Below are positions 55,624 through 64,000 of a stretch of 64,000 bases of DNA, piece after piece. A model generated the notes under the pieces. That model worked only from the letters and a program-made list of their open reading frames with translations, did not search any database and had not been told where the DNA came from. Every line of letters starts with the position of its first letter. Position 1 is the stretch's first letter. A program made the position numbers and the translations under genes. Origin of the DNA: Anaerolineaceae bacterium (lineage in GTDB: Bacteria > Chloroflexota > Anaerolineae > Aggregatilineales > Phototrophicaceae); NCBI GenBank assembly GCA_020634115.1, contig JACKCH010000023.1:1-64000 (forward strand), read 5' to 3'.

Positions 55624-56470
55624 ATGAACTCTGACTTCATACCCTCATCACGTTATCATCATCGCTTTGTCACCATTTGACCTGACTTGATTTCGGCATC
55701 CTGTCGCCGTACCAATCCTGATGTACCTCGTCACTTGAATGGTTGTGGCAGTTGGTTCAAAAGGGCTGAGTACCGAAGCGCGGGCGCATTTATCGCCGCT
55801 ATTCTGCTGACGGGGCTGCTGGGCTTCATCAGAACAATGAGAATCAAGGGCAAACCAAAGCAGGATTTGCTGGTGCAGATCGACAGCAGCGAAGTAATGA
55901 GGTCTCGCAATTGATGCGGTACGCCAACTGAGGAAAGGCTGGATTACGATAGCACACTGGATGGGGGTGATTTTAGCGACGCTGACCTGAGCCGTGCGCG
56001 ATTGGAACATATCACCGAAATGCCATTTTCAATCAGGCGAATTTAGGGGTATTCTGGGCGATGCCACGCGTTGACGCAAATGCAGGGCGCACCTCGAACA
56101 AGCCAACCTGGGTAGATATAATCTAATGGTCAATTTGCAGGGGTGCATTTCTGTCACGAATTGATCTCACAGAGCAGATCTGTCTCGAAGCGGTTTGCGA
56201 CACGGAATTGATGATATCTTCACTTTCGATGGTGCAGACCTGACCGGTGCTGATCTGCGCGGCCTATGGATCTACTCAATGCCCACCTGAAAGATGCAAT
56301 TCTGACCGGCGCTGAGTACGGGGCTGATTCTGGCAGGGGTTGATCTGACCGGCAAAGACCCTGACCGGCGCAATCATTGATGACACAACAGTTTTCACAG
56401 GCAATACGACTCTGCCTGACGGAGTCAATGGATACCCAGTACAGATGGCCAATTCTGGCGGAGAGCCGTC
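55624..56470 (+). pseudogene. Pentapeptide-repeat membrane protein, frameshifted
   Basis: One frame gives a transmembrane helix (GAFIAAILLTGLLGFIRTMR). Others give pentapeptide runs: GGDFSDADLSRARLEH, FDGADLTGADLRG, ILAGVDLTGKD, and the usual closing turn TVFTGNTTLPDG. The intact form would be a membrane-anchored pentapeptide protein of about 270 residues, unlike the soluble one at 23429. The start is uncertain (about 55624-55690). The 3' end meets the convergent citrate synthase gene. Confidence 0.55.
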
Positions 56471-56475
56471 CTCCA

Positions 56476-57657
56476 TCACGGCAGAACGCCGGTATATACC
56501 GCGCGGGCCGGACAAAGTGCAAGGTCGCTACTCTGCTCATTGACGTGATCGATCCAGCCCACGCTGCCCCAGCGCGAATGAATCAGCGGCGCACCTTCCC
56601 CGCTGGGTTGAGCGCCATTGCTGCTGAGCCAGAAATCTACGGTCGATTGCGCTCTATCCTGCGCGTATCCCGCATCAGCGTCGCCTCAATCAGCGGCGGC
56701 ATCCGGTTGGCTGTGCGCCAGAACACTGCACCAGTGCCGCCCCGCGGGTCGCCACTCAGGTACAGCCAGTGGCCAGATCCGGGGATGTCCTCGCCCCGCT
56801 GCAGCCGCTGGATAACCGCCTCCGCGCATCCCTAAAAAAGCTCGACTTCCCGGAAAAACGCCTCGACGCGACCCGTCACCCGCCATGTTTAACCCCGCTG
56901 GAGTGCCGCCAGTCCGGCGCGAGCAACCACATACAGCGTTGCCCCGGCAGCCGCTACCACCCGCACGCCGTGAAGGACGAGGCATTCAGTTCGTGATCGG
57001 CGCACAGCACCAGCCTGGTTCAGTAAACGCGCCCCGTCCGGGTCATCCGGTATCCAGGCGGCGGCTAACGGCTGGTAACGCCTCCCCTGTTGGGCTGGAT
57101 GCAACGTGACCGCCTCAAAGCCGGCAATCGCACATTGCGGACTTCCGGCGTTCATCCTTACTCTCCGGGCATGGCAGATCATAGGCGCGCGCAGATCGGC
57201 AGCAGCAGCCAGTGCCAGCCGACAGTCATGCTCCCTAGCGGCGCAAGTCCTGGTAGATCAAGAACTCACCGTGACCCGGTTCTCCGTGAAGGGCAAGCCA
57301 TCCAGCGTCCCCGTCCACAGCAGCGCGGCAACCGCTTCAATGATTCCGGACTGCCGACAGGTTCGTCCAGCCCACGATGGTAAACCACTTATCCTCAATC
57401 AGTGTCAACGCTGATTCCAGTACCGGTGCACCTGTAACGCCCTTCGGCGGCGCTGGTCAAGGTCTTTCCGCGCCGCTTTACGTTTTGAGCAGTGCCTCCA
57501 CATCGGCAGCGGAGTAGCGCCGTTGGCGGCTGTCGTCGAACCCGGCACCCGAGAATGAATCGGCCCCCCGACTGACATAAGCGTACAGCGTCGCCAACGA
57601 AATGCCGAGTTGTTCCACTGCCTCTTTCGCGCTGAGTGTGGTATGCGCTGTGGTCAT
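56476..57657 (-). pseudogene. Citrate synthase with N-terminal helix-turn-helix, frameshifted
   Basis: Read on the minus strand from ATG 57657 (GAGGGA upstream), the first 50 residues form a MerR-like winged helix (SAKEAVEQLGISLATLYAYV, RQRRYSAADVEALL). After several frame changes come citrate synthase landmarks: LCADHELNAS with the active-site His, VRVVAAAGATLYVV, and the C-terminal signature GWIDHVNEQ followed by CPARAVYTGVLP and a stop at 56476. Length (about 390 codons) is normal. HTH-fused citrate synthases are a recognised variant. The product would condense acetyl-CoA and oxaloacetate, or act on propionyl-CoA. The break is probably sequence error. Confidence 0.72.
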
Positions 57658-57672
57658 CCGTCCCTCGCCAGC

Positions 57673-57736
57673 CAGATTGATTGTAAATCAGATTGACACC
57701 ATTTTATCCAACCTATCTATGCTAAAGTCAACCTAT
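57673..57736. promoter_or_regulatory. Divergent promoter with two pairs of direct repeats
   Basis: Between the two divergent citrate synthase genes, CAGATTGA occurs at 57673 and 57689 (16-base period), and CAACCTAT at 57709 and 57729 (20-base period, two DNA turns). TTGACA at 57693 and TATGCT at 57718 could be a weak rightward promoter (19-base spacing). The repeats look like operator half-sites; the HTH domain of the leftward gene is a possible ligand. Confidence 0.5.
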
Positions 57737-57757
57737 TTAAGCGAATGAGAGGGAACA

Positions 57758-58867
57758 ATGGAACGCACAGTGGATCAGGTCTACAGGAAGTGGTCGCGGC
57801 GGCGACTCGGTTAAGCGGTGATGATGGACAGGCGGGGAACTGGTGATCGCCGGGTATCCTCTGGAAAATCTGGCACCTTACGCCACCTTTGAAGAGATGG
57901 TCTTTTGCTTATTGGAATGACCGCCTGCCCAACGCGGCGGAACTGCGTGATTTCGGCGGCACTGGCCGCCCAACGGACGATTCCGCTGCTGTGCTGGATC
58001 TGCGGGCAGCGGCAGCCTTTCGGTAGACATGATGGATGCCTGCGGATTAGAACCAGCGCCCTCAGCCTGGGATTAGAACAGACCAGTGACCATGCTTCAG
58101 CAGTGCGGGCGGTGGCGGCCTTCCCCACCATTGTCGCAGCCCACTGGCGGCTGCTGACGGCACTGCGCCCATCGCCCCTCGCATGACCTCAGTCACGCCG
58201 CCAACTTCTATGTATATGACGGGCGACATTCCACCGAAGCGCAGGTACGCGCCCGGTACCTCCTGGGCCGTCAGCGATCACGGGCTGAACGCCAGCACCT
58301 TCACGGCACGCGTGATTATCTCACGCAATCCGACATGATTTCGGCGGTGGTGGGCGCAGTGTGAATTGCGCCTCAGGCCCGCTGCATGGCGAATGCGCTG
58401 GCCAGCGCTCGATATGGTATTTGAGATTGAGACGACGCGCCGAAATGGTGATTCGCCGCAAATTGGGCGCGGCGAGACATTTGATAAACCGGCCGCGTCT
58501 GGCAGGTGCGATCCCCGTGCCGTGTCCTCAACGGCAGCGGGCAGTTCTTCACCGATGGTGAACAGGCCACGAACTGTACGCTTTTGCTGGTACGCCATGT
58601 CGAACAGGTCGCGCCGTCTGCTGCAGGAACACCACCGGGTCGTCAACTGGAAACCAACGTGGAATTTTACACCGCGCTGGTGCTGCACGGCACATCGGCC
58701 TGCCGACAGCCCTCTTCAGCCCGACCCCTTCGCCATCCAGGCGGGTCGGCGCTGGGCACAGCGCACGCCCAGCCTCGGCAACGCTGTCCACTGGGCGGAT
58801 TGTGCGGCCCTCTTCGGTCTATACCGGCGTCAAAGACCATGGCAGCCTGGACAGACAGGGAGGATGA
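57758..58867 (+). pseudogene. Second citrate synthase, frameshifted
   Basis: ATG 57758 has GAGAGGG eight bases upstream. Frames then change several times, but the order of citrate synthase motifs is complete: GELVIAGYPLENLAPYATFE, LLEWNDRLPNAAELRDF-like, HGLNASTFTARVII with the catalytic His, SDMISAVVGAV, GPLHG, LETNVEFYTALVLHG, and the end GRIVRPSSVYTGVKDHG before TGA at 58865. It lacks the HTH of its divergent partner. 370 codons is the normal size. The two may form a hetero-oligomer or serve different acyl-CoAs; that is inference. Confidence 0.72.
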
Positions 58868-58964
58868 ACATCCCCACCGGACGAAGATTGGTATAGGGCG
58901 GCCCGCGTGGCCGTCCCCTGCTCCTGTCACTCAACCAACAGCTTATCCGTAAAACCCCTTTTTA

Positions 58965-59025
58965 TGCTCTACCTCACCCCTTCCGAGCTTTTGGTTCTCC
59001 TCCCTCTCCATTTGTGGAGGGAAAA
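58965..59025 (-). repeat. CCTCTC-GAGAGG hairpin repeat, copy 2
   Basis: CTCTACCTCACCCCTTCCGA then TGGTTCTCCTCCCTCTCCAT and GGAGGGAAAA is the reverse complement of the layout at 11576-11640. It lies between the second citrate synthase and the TIR-NACHT gene. Confidence 0.65.
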
Positions 59026-59117
59026 CAACTTACCCAACAGTAAGAATTGAGTAATCGTAATTCATCCCGTCATCGATAAAGATTAGAGCATCACCACATC
59101 GCGCAGGGACAACGCGC

Positions 59118-61542
59118 ATGATTACGACGCTTTTTATCAGCTACGCCCCACGCTGACGGCAGCGCCGCCAATCCCTCAAAACCAGCCTCAAACAGGCGTG
59201 CTGACCAGCATAGCCGCGCCGCCGAGGACTGAACGCAAATCCGGGGATGCCATCCGGGTCCGGCATTTCTGCTTCCTCATCACGCCCCGCCAGCATCAGG
59301 TCAGCTTACTGCCAGCAGGAATGGATGTGGGCGCAGGAGGCGGAAAAACCGATCATCAGTATCCTGGTCAAAGGTAAACAGGGCGAAATCGCGGCGAAAT
59401 ACCACGCCTTTTATGATACCGTCCATGCCGTCCAGTACATCCCACCGGACGAAGCCTCGGCCTGGCAACGCTATCACCTCCATCTGCGAACCGTCTACCG
59501 CGAATTTGACCGGGCGATCCACTTTGCGACGCAGGCCGTCACATTCATGGATATTCCCACTGAGCAAAAAGAGGAATACATCCAACCCGAAGCCGACACG
59601 ATCTTCATTCGCATGGTCGAGACGCCGGGGAAAAACGAAACCTGCTCGTTGGAAGACGCCTGGGTGCAGTACAGCGGGCGCGTCCTGTTATTGGGCGATC
59701 CTGGAGCGGGCAAGACGACCATGCTGCTGCACCATGCCCAGAGCCTGATCGCCGCCTACGTGCGCGACCCCAACCAGCGGATGCCGTTCTACGCCTCTAT
59801 CACTCAATGGGACTCCAGTAATCGAGAATTGGCCGATGGCACGATTCAGGAAGGTCGCCCCCTGGCGGAGTGGTTCGCCCAGAAATACAACCTCCCCCCG
59901 GCGATCACGCGCTATATCGAACACGGCGAGGCGGTACTGATTCTGGATGGCCTGGACGAGTTGGGGAACAGCCGCCCGATTAATCCACAAAACCCGGAAG
60001 AAGGCACGTATGACCCGCGTCAACGTTTCATGGCGCAGGTACAGTGGGCGGTGGACAGGGGCAACGATGTGTTAATCACCTGCCGCGTGAAGGATTACGA
60101 GGCGGTTGGCGAACTATTCGCGGAGATGGGCGCGGTGCAGTTGCACCATCTGAACGACAACCAGATTCGGACGTACCTGAATGGCTTCCCGACGGTGCAG
60201 ACTGCCGTGATGGATGACGCCGGACTGTTGGACATCTGCCGTTCGCCGCTGCTGCTGCGGTTGATCGCTTTCGGCTATCGGGACGCGCCTGCCGACCTGC
60301 AAAGCCTGGGCAGCCTGAAGGAAGGGGCGCTGCGCGACGAAATCTTTGGGCGATACATCGACCAGCTACGACTACGAAGCGCCGCCGTGTGACCGGGTGA
60401 AACCATGCCCTTCACGCTGGAGAAAATGCTGGAAGTCCTCGGCCACGCCGCCGCGAAGTTAATGCGAGTGGAGGATTGGAGTTGATCCCATGATACGTTG
60501 GACCCTATAGAACTCCCATTGCCGAAAACATACCTGCACTGATTCCTAGCGATTTTTAAACAGTATTTGGAATACAGCCAAGTCAATTCTTTTGTGTCCT
60601 GGCCTGTGACCTACACTTACACTTTACCGGGTGATAATGAAACCTTTTGGTTTCCTCCATTTAACATTGCGCGATCCTTGGCTTTTTTACTTATAGTCTC
60701 GAACATATCCATAATCAGGGTATTATGCTGCTGTAGGAAGTCGTGCTTCTATAATTCCGTATTTCCCCCTTGGCCTTGGCTAACATGGGTGATGCCCGCA
60801 CCATCCAACCGCTCATGGACATTATGGCAAACACGGACTTGGGAAGTGGAATGCGGGACGCAGTCACCCGTGCATTAAAGCGATTGGGCGAACTAGCACC
60901 ACACCATCTTTGGATGCTGCGGCATGAAAATCAGGTGCCGGGCGTCAGCCGCTGAGATATTAGGAATATTGGGTGATGTTCGCTGTTGAGTCGCTTATTA
61001 ATGCCTTCATTGGACACAGATGGACGGGTTCGTCAGTCCAGTTGTCGGGGCGCTCGAAGAGAGAGTAAATTGATGCTCATGCAGTCGACCCCTTATTAAT
61101 GCCTTGTTGGATACAGATGGACGGGTTCACGATGGTCGATTATCAAAAAGGCTTTAGAAATAGGTGATGCTCGTGCTGTGATCCTCTCATCCAAGGTACT
61201 GACAGGTGAGACTCCTCTGATTCGAAGCCTAGCTGCGGATACATTGGGGAATTCCGTCTGTGTGCCATTGGCCACTTATCATTGCCGCAATATCTGACGA
61301 GCAGTCCTTAATTCGCCGGTCTGCCGCCACTGCATTGGGAAAGTTGAGGAATGATCGCGCTATACCCGCATTGATTGAGCAGTTGAGTGGACCATGGAAG
61401 AGCCAGTAATTAGGGTCGTATGCGTGTCTGTGATGAGGCTGGTCACTGCGAAAATCGGCACGCCAGAGGCGTTGGCGACAGTGGAGGTGGGAAGCAGACG
61501 CAGACAGGTGGGGAGCAGAAATTTTTAATTTTACGACGATGA
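59118..61542 (+). pseudogene. TIR-NACHT-HEAT NLR-like protein, frameshifted at both ends
   Basis: ATG 59118 (AGGGA eight bases upstream) starts a TIR domain (ITTLFISYA). After one or more indels it continues RPASIRSAYCQQEWMWAQEA and EKPIISILVKG, where the Glu of CQQEW is the position of the TIR NADase catalytic residue. From about 59330 to 60390 one frame is intact. It holds a NACHT ATPase with Walker A LLLGDPGAGKTT, Walker B AVLILDGLDEL, sensor region DVLITCRVKDYEAV and a winged-helix start. Beyond, HEAT repeats appear in changing frames (ANMGDARTIQPLMDIM, SAATALGKL with DRAIPALIEQL, KIGTPEALATVE). Such proteins are bacterial relatives of NLR immune receptors: HEAT senses, NACHT oligomerises, TIR depletes NAD+. 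As read it is broken. Confidence 0.72.
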
Positions 61543-61672
61543 CTTTTCTTTCGATGATGAAGAAGGGTAATTGCTGCCGCTGAAATCAGCACGCGGAGGC
61601 ACTGGCGGCGGTATAGGAATGGGAGCTGAATGGCCGGGGGCGGGGGTGAAGCGCCGGGGGGTGAAGCGGGCA

Positions 61673-61764
61673 ACCCCTCCCTAACCCTCCCCGTAAACGG
61701 GGCGGGGACTGGTCAAGCAGGACAACAAGTCGCCCCCGCTGGCGGGGGAGATTTAGAGGGGGTT
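61673..61764 (+). repeat. CCCCTCC...GAGATTTAGAGGGGGT repeat, copy 2
   Basis: It begins ACCCCTCCCTAACCCTCCCC and ends GGCGGGGGAGATTTAGAGGG followed by GG, with CTGGTCAAGCAGGACAACAA and GTCGCC before the end, matching 22611-22733 with a shorter middle. Confidence 0.7.
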
Positions 61765-61929
61765 CAAATCAACGATTTTCTAACCTAATCTTCGCACAAA
61801 TGTTTGAACAAATATCCCCCTTTTTCACCCCGTTTTGCGCTATCGTAGTCTTACACCACCTGTGTTTCCCACCTGCAACCGAGGACTGACCGCTGATGAT
61901 GAACACCCGCTTTTTCCCAATCCGCTTGT

Positions 61930-61956
61930 TACTGACCACTGAAAACTGACGACTAA
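61930..61956 (+). repeat. ACTGAAAACTGA short repeat, copy 3
   Basis: ACTGACCACTGAAAACTGAC followed by GACTAACC. Same words as at 24657 and 50262, but here it does not precede a start codon on the same strand. Confidence 0.55.
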
Positions 61957-62129
61957 CCGCCCACTTTGCTGCAATCGCTGCAATTGCGGCAAAAATCGCA
62001 GATGCAGCAAAAAAGGCCATCAAAATGACCCTGTTTCCGCCGTAGCGGATGTCTTTTCACCAGCAAATACGCCCCAAAAACGTCCAAATTGCCGCAAAAT
62101 TCAGCACACGTGTGGCAAACCCGTCGCCA

Positions 62130-62675
62130 TCACGCCCTGTCCCATTCCCCCCGCAGGGCGCCGTAAAAATGGGTCGTCTCGTAGACCCCGTTTTTGAGGT
62201 AATCATCCCGGAACGTGGCCTCATAGCGCATCCCCGCTTTTTCCAGCACCCGCGCCGAACGCTCGTTCTGGGCGAAGCACTGTCCCACCACCCGGTTCAG
62301 CCCCAGGTCGTCAAAACCAAACTGGATCACCCGCCGTGCCATCTCGGTTGCGTAGCCCTGCCCCCAGAACGCCCGCCCCAGCCAGTAGCCGATTTCCCCC
62401 CGCTGGTGGTCGGCGTTCACGCGGATATTGATCCGCCCGATAATCGTCTCATCGTCCCGCCGGATGACGCCAAACGTATACCGTCCAGTAGGGGCATCCC
62501 CGCTCACCTGCTGAATCCAGGCTTCCACCCATTCCAACGTGCAGGGATACGGGATCGTCAGCATATAGTCGGTGATCTCCCGGTCATTCAGAATCGCCTG
62601 CACAGCGGGCGCGTCCTCCAATGTGAAGGGGCGCAGAATCACCCGTTCAGAATACAGAGTTGGAATCGTGTTCAT
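62130..62675 (-). CDS. GNAT acetyltransferase (RimJ/RimL-like)
   Basis: A 181-residue acetyltransferase. The N-terminus SERVILRPFTLEDAPAVQAI and the acetyl-CoA loop GYWLGRAFWGQGYATEMARR are typical of the RimJ/RimL group. The final helix-strand ends in NERSARVLEKAGMRYEATF. The start 62675 overlaps the upstream GNAT stop by four bases (ATGA). The two enzymes are clearly paralogues. Substrates in the family include ribosomal protein N-termini and small amines; none can be named here. Last gene of a three-gene operon. Confidence 0.9.
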   Translation of the reverse strand: MNTIPTLYSERVILRPFTLEDAPAVQAILNDREITDYMLTIPYPCTLEWVEAWIQQVSGDAPTGRYTFGVIRRDDETIIGRINIRVNADHQRGEIGYWLGRAFWGQGYATEMARRVIQFGFDDLGLNRVVGQCFAQNERSARVLEKAGMRYEATFRDDYLKNGVYETTHFYGALRGEWDRA

Positions 62676-63223
62676 CGGGTGGCCTCGTATTCGCTGGCGA
62701 GAATGCTGTAGTAACCCAGGTCGGTGAACTCCCCCCACTTCACGACATGCTGGCGCAGAATTCCCTCAAATTGCATCCCCAGTTTCTGCATCACCCGTGC
62801 CGACGCTGGATTATGTGTGAAATAACTGGCCGCAATCCGGTGCAGACCCCGCTCCTCGAAACCATACTGAATCACCCGCCGGGCTGCCTCGCTGGTATAT
62901 CCCTGATTCCAGTAGGGCTTGCCAACCCAATAGCCGATTTCAGCGGCGTGGTGTTCCGGGTCCAGTCTCAGCCCGACTGTCCCCATGTAAACACCATCCT
63001 CCCGCCGGACAATCCCGAAACTGGCAAGTAGCCCGTCGGCAATTTGCTCGTGAGCGTGGGTAATCCACGCCTCTGCCGCCCCTTCCGGGTAAGGGTGGGG
63101 GATACTCAACGTCATCCTGGCGATTTCTCGCTCTCCCACCAGGCGTTGAATAACCGGTAAATCGCTCAATTCTGGTTGACGCAGAATCAACCGCTCAGTA
63201 TACAGAATCGACTGCTCAGCCAT
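62672..63223 (-). CDS. GNAT acetyltransferase (RimJ/RimL-like), paralogue
   Basis: The 183-residue protein has the same layout as its neighbour: TERLILRQPELSDLPVIQRL, acetyl-CoA loop GYWVGKPYWNQGYTSEAARR, and NPASARVMQKLGMQFEGIL. AGGAG lies six bases upstream of ATG 63223. It is coupled to both neighbours: two bases separate the phosphatase-like stop from its start, and it overlaps the next GNAT gene. The pair likely arose by tandem duplication. Confidence 0.9.
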   Translation of the reverse strand: MAEQSILYTERLILRQPELSDLPVIQRLVGEREIARMTLSIPHPYPEGAAEAWITHAHEQIADGLLASFGIVRREDGVYMGTVGLRLDPEHHAAEIGYWVGKPYWNQGYTSEAARRVIQYGFEERGLHRIAASYFTHNPASARVMQKLGMQFEGILRQHVVKWGEFTDLGYYSILASEYEATR

Positions 63224-63225
63224 GC

Positions 63226-63684
63226 TCACTCCTGCCACTTCTGGCCGTGAACCTGTCGCCACATATCCAGGTACGTAATCGGGGATTGATAATATTCCCG
63301 CAGGGAATCCCACAACATATAGTGAGGCATCGCGTCCCGGTGGACTTCCAGAATCGAGCGATAGGCATCCAACAGGCTCAGCCCCTCCTCCTCGTGGAGC
63401 ACAGCAATCGCGAAGACGGTTGACCGGCTGATCCCCGCACCGCAGGCGATGAGCACCGTGCGCTCGGCGACTTTCTGTGCCCGCACAAATGCCACACCTT
63501 GCTCAATATACTTATGCTGGATCGAAACGCCATCATCCACCGGCAGGTAGAGTACCTCAATCCCCGGCTGCTGAACCGGCGCGGCCAGGTGGAGCAGGGC
63601 GGTAATCCCCCGCGAATCGAGCAGTTCTTTATCTTGTGTTTCCCGATATTTCCCGATATACAGCCAGTCCCGAATCTTAATCAC
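63226..63684 (-). CDS. Dual-specificity-phosphatase-like protein with altered signature
   Basis: A 152-residue compact protein-tyrosine/dual-specificity phosphatase fold. The beginning IKIRDWLYIGKYRETQDKEL and LLHLAAPVQQPGIEVLYLPV are typical. The general-acid Asp pair follows (DDGVSIQHKYI). The loop IACGAGISRSTVFAIA keeps Cys and Arg of C-x5-R, but the His before the Cys is Ala. This could lower activity or change specificity. First gene of the operon with two GNAT genes, so it may act with protein modification. Confidence 0.82.
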   Translation of the reverse strand: MIKIRDWLYIGKYRETQDKELLDSRGITALLHLAAPVQQPGIEVLYLPVDDGVSIQHKYIEQGVAFVRAQKVAERTVLIACGAGISRSTVFAIAVLHEEEGLSLLDAYRSILEVHRDAMPHYMLWDSLREYYQSPITYLDMWRQVHGQKWQE

Positions 63685-63853
63685 CGTGTCCGCCCTCGCC
63701 GATTATCTTCTTCGGTTAGATTACCAAATTTCCGCCAAGTTAGTAAAGGTTTAGCGTTTGCCCGCGCCCAAACCTGAGTCTGGTCAGTTGCAGTGCAACG
63801 CGGTAGACTACCCGATACACTTCGAGACAGATGAACAGTAAGCGGGATCAGCG

Positions 63854-64000
63854 ATGGAGCGAATTTCGGCTGCGGGCAACCTAACGATTGAAATGCTGCC
63901 AGGTCAGTGGCGGCTCATGACGGAAAACGGCGAACAAACCCATACGATTGTTGAGGCGCTGACCGGACAGCCTTTGAGCTATACCGATCTGTTCGCCAGC
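63854..64000 (+). CDS. Start of a hypothetical protein (cut by window edge)
   Basis: ATG 63854 opens a frame that runs to the end of the window (49 residues): polar, with LTIEMLPGQWRLMTENGEQT and ALTGQPLSYTDLFAS. AGCGGGA lies about eight bases upstream. It is divergent from the phosphatase-like gene with about 170 bases between. No family can be assigned from this fragment. Confidence 0.5.
   Translation, partial: MERISAAGNLTIEMLPGQWRLMTENGEQTHTIVEALTGQPLSYTDLFAS

Larger units (their letters stand above)
61543..62129. other. Gene-free region rich in repeats
   Basis: These 587 bases follow the NLR-like gene. They contain a G-rich stretch (61629-61665), repeat copy 61673-61764 and the ACTGAAAACTGA copy at 61930. 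Open frames here are low-complexity and lack codon character. No gene was seen. Confidence 0.55.

Noticed and set aside
53164..61542. Prophage or integrative element
   Set aside because: No integrase, terminase, capsid or transposase motif was seen; the many short frames are pieces of known cellular genes.
61443..61673. Pro/Ser-rich small gene on the minus strand
   Set aside because: No ribosome-binding site, low complexity, overlaps the HEAT remnant on the other strand.

Overview
The window looks like a piece of a chromosome or large contig from a free-living bacterium with moderately high GC, most likely Chloroflexota of the Anaerolineae type. The grounds are inferential. Exported proteins repeatedly combine SH3-like domains, PD40/WD40 propellers and long Thr-Pro linkers. 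Glycosyltransferases and GT-C membrane proteins are abundant, lipoproteins are simple, and dispersed palindromic intergenic repeats are frequent. No rRNA, tRNA, CRISPR array, transposase or prophage gene was found.

Layout. 0-8.7 kb: the end of an SH3-type exported protein, a GT4 glycosyltransferase, a compact chemosensory operon (CheW, MCP, hybrid CheA with a C-terminal receiver), a vWA-FHA protein and a secreted TPR protein. 9-18 kb: two GT-C membrane glycosyltransferases, a GT4 enzyme and a two-gene heterodimeric ABC exporter. 18.4-21.4 kb: three genes (membrane protein, PIG-L deacetylase, GT4) broken by frameshifts. 21.4-27.2 kb: PD40 protein, two small membrane or repeat proteins, a nuclease lipoprotein and a multidomain SH3/GH-A-like protein. 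27.5-36.8 kb: a surface-polysaccharide locus with an O-antigen polymerase-like protein, a BNR-repeat membrane protein, an ArnE/EamA-like flippase subunit, a FAD oxidoreductase, two GT4 enzymes and an initiating polyprenyl-phosphate sugar-1-P transferase. 36.9-42.5 kb: a PD40 lipoprotein, an M28 peptidase with one frameshift and a large DUF4062-transmembrane-SH3 protein. 42.5-48.6 kb: a VapBC-like toxin-antitoxin pair and a succinate dehydrogenase operon with a fused SdhC-SdhD anchor and an exported SH3 protein inserted between anchor and flavoprotein. 48.9-52.8 kb: an ABC-2 transporter operon with a tiny middle gene, and an MBL hydrolase. 53.2-61.5 kb: a heavily frameshifted stretch in which a WD40 protein, a pentapeptide protein, two divergent citrate synthases and a TIR-NACHT-HEAT NLR-like protein can still be recognised. 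62-64 kb: two GNAT acetyltransferases, a dual-specificity-phosphatase-like protein and the start of another gene.

How it fits together. Much of the window concerns the cell envelope: making and exporting glycans, displaying SH3, PD40 or BNR proteins outside the membrane, and sensing (chemosensory array, vWA-FHA). Two proteins carry domains typical of bacterial immune or conflict systems: the membrane-anchored DUF4062 protein and the TIR-NACHT-HEAT protein. The sdh operon and the citrate synthase pair are central TCA-cycle functions.

Two cross-cutting features deserve attention. First, several families of dispersed intergenic repeats occur, including a two-hairpin element; one of its hairpin units appears to sit in frame inside a GT-C glycosyltransferase gene. 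Second, frameshifts are confined to two blocks and hit genes that are otherwise well conserved, which points to local sequence error at least as much as to gene decay. Those genes are typed as pseudogenes here only because they have no open frame as read.
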